Both the position numbers and the translations under genes were made by a program. The notes beneath the pieces are model-generated. The model was given only the letters and a program-made list of their open reading frames with translations. It searched no databases and was not told where the DNA came from. A stretch of DNA of 64,000 nucleotides from Lumbricus rubellus (Eukaryota; Annelida; Clitellata; Crassiclitellata; Lumbricidae), in assembly GCA_945859605.1 (NCBI GenBank), contig OX243820.1:30991316-31055315 (forward strand), written 5' to 3'. Positions 46,620 to 56,654 of the stretch are shown here, in pieces. Position 1 is the stretch's first letter; each line of letters starts with the position of its first letter.

Positions 46620-46935
46620 GTGCGAGAGAGAGAGACAGAGAGAGACAGAGACAGACAGAGAGAGAGACAGAGGGAGAGCAAGGGAGAGAGAAAGACAGAA
46701 AGAGAGAGTCAGACAGACAGAGACAGACAGACAGACAGACAGACAGAGAGAGATAGAGAGAGATAGAGAGAAGGACAGACAGGGAGAGAGAGGGGGAGAA
46801 AAAGAGGGAGGGAGAGAGACAGACAGAGAGAGACAGAGAGATAGGGGAGAGAGAGAGAGAGAGAGGGAGAGAGACAGAGAGACAGAGAGAGGGAGGGAGG
46901 AGGGAGGGACAAAGAGACAGAGAGAGTGACACAGA
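46620..46935. repeat. (GAGA/CAGA)n microsatellite
   Basis: About 315 bp of AGAGAGACAGAGAGAG-type repeats. Confidence 0.95.
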
Positions 46936-47149
46936 TGCAAGTATGAATACGTATAGACTTCTCTATACAGCAGTTTTCTCAGAGACCTACAAACAGAAAA
47001 CAATTTCTGCTTTAACGGGAGTTGAACCTGCCACTTTAAAACTCAAATCTCTGCAGTTACATTATCACCAGAGCTCTTTATACATGACATGTCTTGACTG
47101 GACGGCATGTCATGTAGGCAATTATTTTAAAATCTGAACGCCGTACTCA

Positions 47150-47215
47150 GCGTACTCCAATTTATTTGACCAGCACAGCCGGAAATGGTAAGGGGCGACC
47201 CTGCAGGCAATGTTT
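47150..47215. mobile_element. Fragment of the 178-bp hAT MITE family
   Basis: Contains GACCAGCACAGCCGGAAATG and AAGGGGCGACCCTG, matching the middle of copies at 56233 and 58003. No ends remain. Confidence 0.4.
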
Positions 47216-47737
47216 TACTCTGCTTTTTTAATACTCTTTAAGCATTTAATCACCGATTACCGCGCACAATGGCATGCACCGGTATGAATACAGATCAAAA
47301 GTGACAAAGCAATAATAGACAATATGCATACTAAAAGCTTCCTAGATTGCTAGACCGTGTGCACGCGGTAGCACCCAAGATAAAAAAAAGTAGGCCTTAG
47401 CAACAGAGAGGCTGAGAGAGCATTGTTATTCTGGTCATAGCAGACAAAAGCAGAAACAGAATGATCCAGCGTGTATGTGTACAGCCAATGTGTAAATATA
47501 CACACATCTGCTATATATACAATACATGTAGGTAGTGCCTATATTTCAGTTAATAAATATGTTTGTATTGTGCACATATATATATATAATATACTGTATA
47601 TATATATACACATAATTATGTGCTTATATAGCGTGTGGAAAGCATTCAGTCGTATAATTAGTTATAAACAGCGGTTGACATCGGATTTCGTTGTCATTTC
47701 GTCGATTGAGAGGAAGAGAGAATAAGATTGATGATGA

Positions 47738-47880
47738 TGATGGTCCGCCTGCTGCTGCTGCTGGTGCTGGCGCTGATGCTGATGATGGTGCTGCTGGTGG
47801 TGCTGCTGCTGGTGCTGCTGCTGATGATGGTGCTGCTGATGCTGGTTCTGGTGCTGGTTCTGCTGCTGGGGGCAGGGACT
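47738..47880. repeat. (CTG/ATG)n triplets
   Basis: TGCTGCTGATGATGGTGCTG-type repeats. Confidence 0.9.
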
Positions 47881-48082
47881 AAAGCTGGGGCTGGGGCTGA
47901 GGCAAACATCCGGACATCCGTTGATTCTTCTGTTGTGTGTTTCGCTTCGATCCATCATTGCTTCCATTGGTTCCATTGGTTTCACGAATTCACGGAACCG
48001 TTTAACGTCCTTTCGTATATACATGTAAGCTGTCGGTTATCGATTGGCCATCGTTGGAATGCCACCGTCACGTCAACCCAAC

Positions 48083-48242
48083 CAGACAGACAGACACGCA
48101 GGCAAACAGACACGCAGGCAAACAGACACGCAGGCAAACAGACACGCAGGCAGACAGACACGCAGGCAGACAGACACGCAGGCAAACAGACACGCAGGCA
48201 AACAGACACGCAGGCAAACAGACACGCAGGCAGACAGACAAG
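48083..48242. repeat. 16-bp tandem repeat
   Basis: Unit ACACGCAGGCAAACAG (or GACAG), about ten copies in register. Confidence 0.95.
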
Positions 48243-48260
48243 TAGGCAATGAAACAGGCA

Positions 48261-49040
48261 AAGGAACGGGCAAAGGAGACGAAGAAACAGACAAAGGAAT
48301 TGACAGGCAAATGAATAAACAAAGGAACAGGCGAATTAACAGGCAAAGAAACAGGCAAAGGAACTAACAGGCAAATTAACAGACAAAGAAACAGGCAAAG
48401 GAACTAACAGGCGAATTAACAGACAAAGAAACAGACAAAGGAACTAACAGGCGAATTAACATACAAAGAAACAGGCAAAGGAACTAACAGGCGAATTAAC
48501 AGACAAAGAAACAGGCAAAGGAACTAACAGGCGAATTAACAGACAAAGAAACAGGCAAAGGAACTAACAGGCGAATTAACAGACAAAGAAACAGGCAAAG
48601 GAACTAACAGGCGAATTAACAGACAAAGAAACAGGCAAAGGAACTAACAGGCGAATTAACAGACAAAGAAACAGGCAAAGGAACTAACAGGCGAATTAAC
48701 AGACAAAGAAACAGGCAAAGGAACTAACAGGCGAATTAACAGACAAAGAAACAGGCAAAGTAACTAACAGGCGAATTAACAGGCAAAGGAACAGGCAAAG
48801 GAACTAACAGGCGAATTAACAGACAAAGAAACAGGCAAAGGAACTAACAGGCGAATTAACAGACAAAGAAACAGGCAAAGGAACTAACAGGCGAATTAAC
48901 AGACAAAGAAACTGGCAAAGGAACTAACAGGCGAATTAACAGACAAAGAAACAGGCAAAGGAACTAACAGGCGAATTAACAGACAAAGAAACAGGCAAAG
49001 GAACTAACAGGCGAATTAACAGACAAAGGAACAGTCAACG
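48261..49040. repeat. 40-bp minisatellite, ~17 copies
   Basis: Unit reads AGACAAAGAAACAGGCAAAG then GAACTAACAGGCGAATTAAC, repeated exactly every 40 bases with very few substitutions from about 48340 to 49030; the start (48261-48340) is more degenerate. No spacer structure. Confidence 0.95.
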
Positions 49041-49749
49041 TGAATAGACAAAGCAGCAAGCAACGAATAATGCAGGCAGAGGAACATTCAGAATACGGCG
49101 AAGCTATGCAGGCAGGCAGGCATCCATGAGGGAAGGCAGACAGGCATTAAGGCAGGCATTCAGGCAGACATTCCGACATTCAGGCAGGCATACTATGTAG
49201 AAAGCAAACAGATCACACATAGAGGGACAACCCCAAAAGCGGACAGACAGAAACAGAGGAAGAAAGTCGCGTGTAGAAAGCGAATAGTAAATAGTAATAC
49301 AACCAGTAACTGTCAACCAGGCATGCACAGAAAGATATCTGTCTGTTTATGTGTGTGTGTCTGTTTATGTATGTGTACAATAGACCGTGAAGGCAATACT
49401 ATTAGACTATAATAATAATAATATTATGGGTGAACAACCATTGTACTTCGCCATTGTCCTGGATAGCATCGTGTGTGTGGGTGTCGTTCCAACTTCCAAA
49501 GATCATCTCATCTGCAGCCTTCGCGTCTTTCTGCCAGTGGCAGACGATCTCCAGTGACCGATCTGTCTGGAAATTCATCATAGACCTAAACTCTGAAGAA
49601 AAGAACGATGAAAAATGACTAATTATATTACATGAATTATTATGTCCACGCGACTGTAGGCCTGCGGCGAACAATGTATATAGGCTACACAAAAATAAGC
49701 TCCGTGCAATTTCATATGAATCATATTATAATGACACACACGTAATCTC

Positions 49750-49979
49750 TTTGTTTGTCTGTCTGTCTCTATCTCTCCTTCTCTCTGTGTGTCTGTCTCT
49801 TTCTTTCTCTGTTGCTGTCTGTCTGTCCTTCTCTCTCTCTGTCTCTCTATGTCAGTGTATGTCTCTGTCTCACTCTGTCTCTCTCTGTCTCACTCTGTCT
49901 CTCTGTGTCTCTGTCTCTCTGTCTGTCTGTCTGTCTCTGTGTCTCTGTCTTTCTGTCTGTCTCTGTCTCTGTCTCTGTC

Positions 49980-50075
<96 letters not shown>
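49750..50075. repeat. (TCTG)n and (CT)n microsatellite
   Basis: TCTGTCTGTCTC-type repeats, ending in (CT)n at 50040-50070. Confidence 0.95.
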
Positions 50076-50076
<1 letters not shown>

Positions 50077-50484
50077 ACAAGATCGCCTTCCGAAATTCTG
50101 CCAGGAAGGGCAAAATTCAGTGTTCGTGGTGTTACATTTTTTTTTCAGAAAGAGCTTCAAAATGCAACCAGAAGAATAAGAACATGGGTATTTTTCACAC
50201 AGTAGAGGCAACTAAATTTAAATTTCTGAGTTTCACTTTGCGTATCATTAGTGCAAAGAAATTTGATAAAAAAGAAACTAAAAGTTGGGAGGATAGTTTA
50301 AAAATAGTTGTTAATTTTCCATGCAGGAGGTTAAGTGATCCCTCTTGTCTCTTTATGCGGAAGCCCATGTCTCACACACACGCATAGACTCAATCTCTAT
50401 AGGCTAGTCATTGTAATCAAATTATAAATATAATAGGGCCTATATTATATGTGCATACCTCTATTTCTCAGACTTGATAGATGT

Positions 50485-50495
50485 GCGCATATATA

Positions 50496-50535
<40 letters not shown>

Positions 50536-50540
50536 CTATA
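50485..50540. repeat. (AT)n tract
   Basis: ATATATAT run directly before the Helitron-like element. Confidence 0.9.
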
Positions 50541-50543
50541 TAA

Positions 50544-51100
50544 TCTATATAAATAAAAATGAAACTTTCCAATAGTTCGGAACATGATCACGCCGAAAGT
50601 GACCCACGGATTGTTTTGAAACTTTTACAACACCTTCCATTCCAATAGAACAGTGATAAATTATGCTTTTTTCCCGAAAAAACGCAACCTTTTCCACAAA
50701 AAGTGAACTTTGCAATCCGTTCGTCCGCCATTTGCAACTTCAACCAAACCACGCGCTTGCAAAATTTCAGAATTGTCTTCACCCGTAAAACACAGTGACG
50801 ATACATCAATGAGGTTGCGTCCCGTGACGTCATAAGCAAGTGCAATATTACGAAAGCGGCCTAAAATTACGAAAGCGGCCTAAAATTCTTGGGCTATATC
50901 CGCTGTCAGTAAAGGACGGTGTGAGGGAGGGGGAGGGGGAGGGAGAGGGGGAGGGGGAGGGGGAGGGGAGGGAGAGGGGGAGTGGGAGGGGGAGGAGGAG
51001 GGGGAGGGGGAGGGGGAGGGGGAAGGGGAGGGGGAGGGGGAGGGGGGAGGGGGAGGGGAGGTCTTTTCTGCCACAGCAACGCGTGTCTGGGTACAGCTAG
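50544..51100 (+). mobile_element. Non-autonomous Helitron-like element
   Basis: Begins TCTATATAAATAAAAATGAA and ends GTCTGGGTACAGCTAG before a T, in the style of Helitron 5' TC and 3' CTAG ends known from animal genomes. No terminal inverted repeats. Contains a G-rich (GGGGGA)n array at 50925-51060. No Rep/helicase gene. The exact 5' boundary is uncertain because the flank also contains TCTATATAA. Confidence 0.6.
50925..51060. repeat. (GGGGGA)n minisatellite
   Basis: Purine-only, strongly G-rich hexamer array on the plus strand, with possible G-quadruplex formation; inside the Helitron-like element. Confidence 0.9.
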
Positions 51101-51111
51101 TTATATATATA

Positions 51112-52323
51112 CACCGTGGTTCAAAAAAAAGTAAGCCAAATTGTTTTGCATATATCTCTAACACCTGATGACATATCAAGCTAAAATCTTCCAAATATTT
51201 AGAGAAGTGGACCCAGAATATGATTCCAAAATTTCATGAAATAAAGTTGAACGGATAAAAAGATATGAATATTAAAACTTCATATATCGAAATTGCAGTT
51301 TACAAGCAATTTTCTGTCAGATTCGATAAAATGTTTCCTTATTATCTCCAATGCCTGATGATTAATCATTCTAAAATTTTCCAGATATGTAGAGAATTGA
51401 ACTAACAATATGACCCCAACAGTATGGTTTGATAATTTAATTGAATAGGATGCTCAAAATGTCCTCCTCCTGCTTGCACGCAAGCCTGGAGGCGCTGGCG
51501 CCATTGCAATGGCAACAGCAACGTCGATTATCCTCTGGTCCAGGCCACCCCACACTTCCAACAAGTGTTGCTTCAGGTCGTTTATATCATGGATTGTTGT
51601 CTGATAGGCTCGGTCTTGCATCACGCTCCACATTTTATAGTCGACAGGATTCAAATCTGGACTGTTCGGAGGTCATAATGTGGGAGAAATTAAGCCTGGC
51701 GTCTCTCTTGTCAGCATTTCGATGGTTTCCTTGGTTCTGTGGGTTGGCGCTGTTCTGCTGAAAAACAAAGCGGTCTTCTTGGACTAGATTTCTGATTACA
51801 GATAGAAGATGTTGTGAGAACAGAACATCGCGATAATAGGCTCTATTAAGTTTTACTCCAGGATCAATGAAGACTAAATGGGAACGGCCAAGCGTCGAAA
51901 CCGCAACGGACGCCATAACAGACTTGCTGAAAACTGAAATTTCGGGTGATGAAGTTGAAATATCCATATCTTTTTATCCCTTCAAATTTATTACATGATA
52001 TTTTGGAGTCCTATTCTTGGTTCGATTCCCTAAATATTGGTAAAAGGTTTTTATGATTACTCATCAGACATCGGAGATGCAAGAAAAACAGTTTGGCTTA
52101 CTTTTTATTGAATCTGACAGAAAAATTGCTTGTAAACTGAAATTTCGGTATATGAAGTTTAAAAATTCATATCTTTTTATCCGTTCAACTTTATCTCATG
52201 AAATTTTGGAATCATATTCTTGGTCCACTTCTCTAAATATTTAGAAAATTTTAGCTTGATATGTCGTCAGGTATTAGAGATATGCTCAAAACAATTTGGC
52301 TTACTTTTTTTTGAACCACGGTG
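51112..52323 (-). mobile_element. Tc1/mariner-type element with decayed transposase
   Basis: Ends CACCGTGGTTCAAAAAAAAG and its complement, flanked by TA (51110-51111, 52324-52325). Long inverted repeats of roughly 180 bp share CTGATGACATATCAAGCTAA, and an imperfect repeat of that block lies within the arms. The transposase remnant is on the minus strand. Confidence 0.85.
51454..51967 (-). pseudogene. Tc1/mariner-family transposase remnant
   Basis: The frame 51967-51635 has ASVAVSTLGRSHLVFIDPG and RFVFQQNSANPQNQGNH, where the usual catalytic Asp of the FxQDxAPxH motif is Asn. The frame 51654-51454 has NPVDYKMWSVMQDRAY, the segment after the third Asp. The N-terminal DNA-binding part is absent and there is a frameshift between the pieces, so it is inactive. 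Confidence 0.75.
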
Positions 52324-52559
52324 TATATATGCAGATATGTGAGCAAATATAGCCTGTAATATGCAGCGTGTGGAAAGCACATTACAATCTTTCGTTTAAT
52401 GCTTTGATCGATCGATCATTGACGAAAGTCGTGTTTGGCCTCAATTATCAGATGAGCTTTGCGTGGACCAGCGTTTAGGAAACGCAAGTCAGAAAAATTA
52501 ATGAGGAAGAGGAAATTACGATACATGTACAACATGTCTCAAAGCCGCCGAAACGAAAC

Positions 52560-53280
52560 AAGCTAAGCAGTGCTAGCGGAGGAAGCAAGGAGGAAGAGAA
52601 GAAGGAGTAAGAAGAGGAAGATAAGGAGGAGGAAGAGAAGGAGGAGGAGGAAGAGGAAGGAGAAGAAGGAGAAGGAAGAGGAAGAGAAGGAGGAGGAAGA
52701 GGAAGGAAAAGAAGGAGAAGGAAGAGAAAGAGAAGGAGGAGGAAGAGGAAGAGAAGAAGGAGAAGGAAGAGGAAGAGAAGGAGGAGGAAGAGAAAGAGAA
52801 GAAAGAGAAGGAAGAGGAAGAGAAGGAGGAGGAGGAAGAGAAGGAGGAGGAGGAAGAGGAAGAGAAGGAGGAGGAGGAAGAGAAGGAGGAGAAGGAAGAG
52901 GAAGAGAAAGAGGAAGAGGAAGAGAAAGAGAAGGAGGTGGAGGAAGAGGAAGAAGAAGAGAAGGAAGAGGAGGAGGAAAAGAAGAAGGAGGAGGAAGAGG
53001 AAGAGAAGGAGGAGGAGAAAGAGAAGGAGGCGGAGGAAGAGGAAGAGAAGGAGGAAGAGGAAGAGAAAGAGAAGGAGGAGGAGGAAGAGGAAGAGAAGGA
53101 GGAGGAGGAAGAGAAGGAGGAGGAGGAAGAGAAGGAGGAGGAGGAAGAGAAAGAGAAGGAGGAGGAGGAAGAGGAAGAGGAAGAGAAGGAAGAGGAGGAG
53201 GAAGAGAAGAAGGAGGAGGAAGAGGAATAGAAGGAGGAGGAGGAGGAAGAGGAAGAGAAGGAGGATGACGAGGAGGACGG
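52560..53280. repeat. Polypurine GAGGAA array, 700 bp
   Basis: Nearly pure purine on the plus strand (GGAGGAGGAAGAGGAAGAGA), built from higher-order units of 15-24 bp. Long Leu/Phe or Glu/Arg ORFs here are artefacts. Confidence 0.95.
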
Positions 53281-53519
53281 ACATAGGAAAAGAAGCAGAT
53301 TATGGAATAGGAAAAGGAAAGAAGGAATGGATGAAGACATGTGGAGTGGAGGGAGAGATCTGAACAAAAGAGGATGAAGCTGGAAATGAGGAAGAGGAAG
53401 GAGAGGATGAGAAAGACAATGAAAGGATGATGATTAGGATTATGATTAGGATGATGATTAGGATTATGATGGACTGATGGATGGAAGAATTTGTTTGGAT
53501 TTCGTGTAGCCGCGGATTA

Positions 53520-54040
53520 AATGGCTCTGCAGGAGGATGAGGACGATGACAAATGGGAGATGGAGAGGGAGGGACGAAGAGTTTGTGGAAAGAGTGGAAG
53601 AGGACGAGAAAGATGGATCTTCAGAAGTGGAGGATATGAAAGAGGGGAGGATGAAGAAGTGGGAAACAAAAAGAGGAAGAGGAATAGGAAGAGAGGAAGA
53701 AGAAGAGAGGAAGATCAGATGGATGAAGAATTGGATGACGAAGACGATGACGTTGAGGAAGGAGGAAGAGGAGGAAGGGGAAGAGGAAGAGGAGGAAGAG
53801 GAGGAAGGGGAAGAGGAAGAGGAGGAAGAGGAGGAAGAGGAGAAAGAGGAGGAAAGGGAAGAGGAAGAGGAGGAAGAAGATGACGTGGAAGAAGAAGAGG
53901 AGGAGGAAGGGGAAGAGGAGGGGAAGAAGAATAGGAAGAGGAAGACGAAGAAAAGGAGGAGGGGGAAGAAAAGTAGGAAGGGGAAGAAGATGACATGGAA
54001 GAAAAAGAAGACAAAGAAGAAGAGGAAGGGGAAGAAGTGA
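53520..54040. repeat. Second polypurine array
   Basis: AGAGGAGGAAGGGGAAGAGG-type repeats, interrupted by GATGACG segments. Confidence 0.9.
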
Positions 54041-54244
54041 AGGTAACGAGGGAAATGAGGAGGGATGGGTCGGAAAGGCGATCAAAGGCATCATCAGGAG
54101 GGAGAGATTTATGAGGACGAAGAACAGTACATTGAGGAGAAGGAGAAAGGGGGTGCTTCCGGTTAACATCGGGAATATGCAGAGGAAGAAATCCGGTGAA
54201 GGTAGACATTCTTCAAAGCAACAGATGAATAATTGGCCTCTGTA

Positions 54245-54420
54245 GCAGCAGCAGCAGCATTATCATCAGCGTCATTATCATCTTCATCATCAGCGTCATT
54301 ATCATCCTCATTATCAGCGTTAATATCATTATCATTGTCGACACTTAGGCCTAACCATCCTTAACATAATCAAAATCATCATAATTAGCGTCATTGTCAT
54401 GTCATCATCGGCATCATAAT
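54245..54420. repeat. (CAG)n and (CAT)n triplets
   Basis: CAGCAGCAGCAG then ATTATCATCATC-type degenerate repeats. Confidence 0.85.
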
Positions 54421-54424
54421 AATA

Positions 54425-54840
54425 TTCTCTTTGTTCAACAATCCGGTTGACAGACCGCAACCGGTTACAGTGTACACTGTACAATTAATTATTAAGCAGT
54501 TTTTAAAATAAGAATTCACAAGAACGGAGATCACACAATACACAAATCTAAATTATACTAACTGAACAGACAGCCTTCAATTATTATACATGGCGCTAAT
54601 AGTAGCCCTACCAGTGGGACTTCTAATCCCTTCTGTTCTGGGTTCCGGTTGTAACCAACTGTTTTGTATGTCTACTTCGATATAATGTTTTTGTTATCTT
54701 GGTGCAATAAAATGAAAAATTGAAAATTGAAAACAAATTGAAATAGCAGCCTACAAAGCATATCCGCCCAGCGGGAACTCGAACTCGTTACCTCTCGCAC
54801 TCTTGGCCAGCGTGTTATCCATTACTCTATCGGGCCCCTC
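54425..54840 (-). mobile_element. Second-family SINE copy interrupted by a ~140-bp insertion
   Basis: Matches 42894-43172 (AACAATCCGGTTGACAGACC, then TGGCGCTAATAGTAGCC). At about 54608 it breaks into unrelated DNA (CTACCAGTGGGACTTCTAAT ... AAATGAAAAATTGAAAATTG) and resumes at about 54745 with AGCAGCCTACAAAGC and the tRNA-like end CTCGAACTCGTTACC. Confidence 0.6.
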
Positions 54841-54849
54841 TAAGGCATC

Positions 54850-55174
54850 ATTATCAACATCCGCAGCAGCAGCAGCAGCAATTTCGTCATTAGCATCATT
54901 ATCATCATCAGATTCGCTATCAACAGCATTATTATCATCACCGTTAGCAGCAGCATCAACATCGTAATTAGCATAGTTGTCATCATCAACATCATCATCG
55001 TTATCAGAAGCTGCACCTCTATAATCATAATTATTATCACCAGTGTCATCATCAGCAGCAGCATCAATATCAACATCAGCATCAATTCTCATCATCTGCC
55101 TCAGTGTCATCATCGGCAGCTTCATGATCATCAGCATCATCAATCACAGCAGCAGCACAAGCATCACCATCGCC

Positions 55175-55205
<31 letters not shown>
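54850..55205. repeat. (CAT)n and (CAG)n triplets
   Basis: Degenerate CATCATCAT/CAGCAG over about 350 bp, ending with a CAG run at 55180-55205. Confidence 0.9.
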
Positions 55206-55284
55206 CTTAACCCTGCTTCCGTTTGGGGTCCAGTGTAGGACATCAAAGATCAGAGACCGCGGACTACAGGAAACCTTTGGTGGT

Positions 55285-55655
<371 letters not shown>

Positions 55656-56232
55656 TTCAGTTTAACGACACTGGGTGATAGCAAAATCATTATCGTCGCC
55701 CTCCTCCTTTACCAGGCTTTGGACTAGCACTTTAAAGAGTAAGAACAGTGATGATGGTTGGATTAGAGAAGCAGTTCTTTCATGTAGCGCACTTATCCAA
55801 TCAGCTTTTACGAGTCTCTTTGGCGCTTTACAGAACCGCATCGCCCACCATCAAAGGAAAGCTCGAATCTGACAGAGTGGAAGGGGAAGCAGTGTTATAC
55901 GTGACCTGAAATTCTAAGATGAGAAATACGTACACAGCTGTACAGTGTACACAGCTGCAAATGAAGCCGGCGGGTATACCATAGGCATAGGGCATAAGGG
56001 CTGTGGTAGATAGAGTGGACTGCATGGGAATTGCCTGGTGTGGTTAAGACCAACATCATCTGGAGATTTTTCTGTTCATCGGGATCACGTGGTTTCTGCT
56101 GAATACTCTGGGGGCAGGTTTACGAATCACAGAAAATGATGGATACGAGGAAGGTTTGCTGAAGACAAAACGGCGTGCCTCGATTACATGGCTTGTGTAT
56201 ACATGCAGCGCAGTCAACACCTTCCTCCTGCC

Positions 56233-56411
56233 CAGTGCTAAAAGTGTAAAAAAAACAAGTGCCTGGACGCCCCTTACCTGTCCAAAAGAAGTGCCAGGAC
56301 GCCCCTTGCATTTTCAGGTGTGCTGGCCAAATAAGTGGTAGAACGGCATAGAAATTTGAAAATAAGTGCCAGGACACCGTCCATGACCGTCCTGCCACAC
56401 TCTAAGCCCTA
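56233..56411. mobile_element. hAT-type MITE, 178-bp family, copy B
   Basis: Starts CAGTGCTAAAAGTGT and ends CACACTCTAAGCCCTA (last G lost). Interior as copy A (TGCCAGGACGCCCCTTGC). Target duplication not recognisable, so this is an older copy. Confidence 0.75.
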
Positions 56412-56579
56412 CCCCATTATACTCTTGTTTTCCTGCTTTTTCCACTGCTTCCGCGTCCCGGCAAGGCAGCTCAACATAGGAGGCTCTGGCTCTGTCTAAT
56501 TTTCTACATAAATAAATATTTTGGGTTATATATTCATGTGTAGGCCTATGTATGTTACATATTATAGCCTATATATATA

Positions 56580-56584
56580 TTCAT

Positions 56585-56620
<36 letters not shown>
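56580..56620. repeat. (AT)n tract upstream of the CLK exon
   Basis: ATATATAT run of about 35 bp. Confidence 0.9.
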
Positions 56621-56622
<2 letters not shown>

Positions 56623-56654
56623 GAGGTCGTTGCTTCGGATGTTATAATTATATA

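Noticed and set aside
46116..47003. 295-codon minus-strand ORF
   Set aside because: Spans a GAGA microsatellite and a SINE (its C-terminus is the SINE read through the tRNA-like head).
48261..49040. CRISPR-like regular repeat
   Set aside because: Units are contiguous 40-bp copies without variable spacers, in eukaryotic DNA with no cas genes: a minisatellite.
52475..53367. 269- and 264-codon ORFs of Leu/Phe or Ser/Phe
   Set aside because: All frames of a polypurine tandem array are open; no protein.
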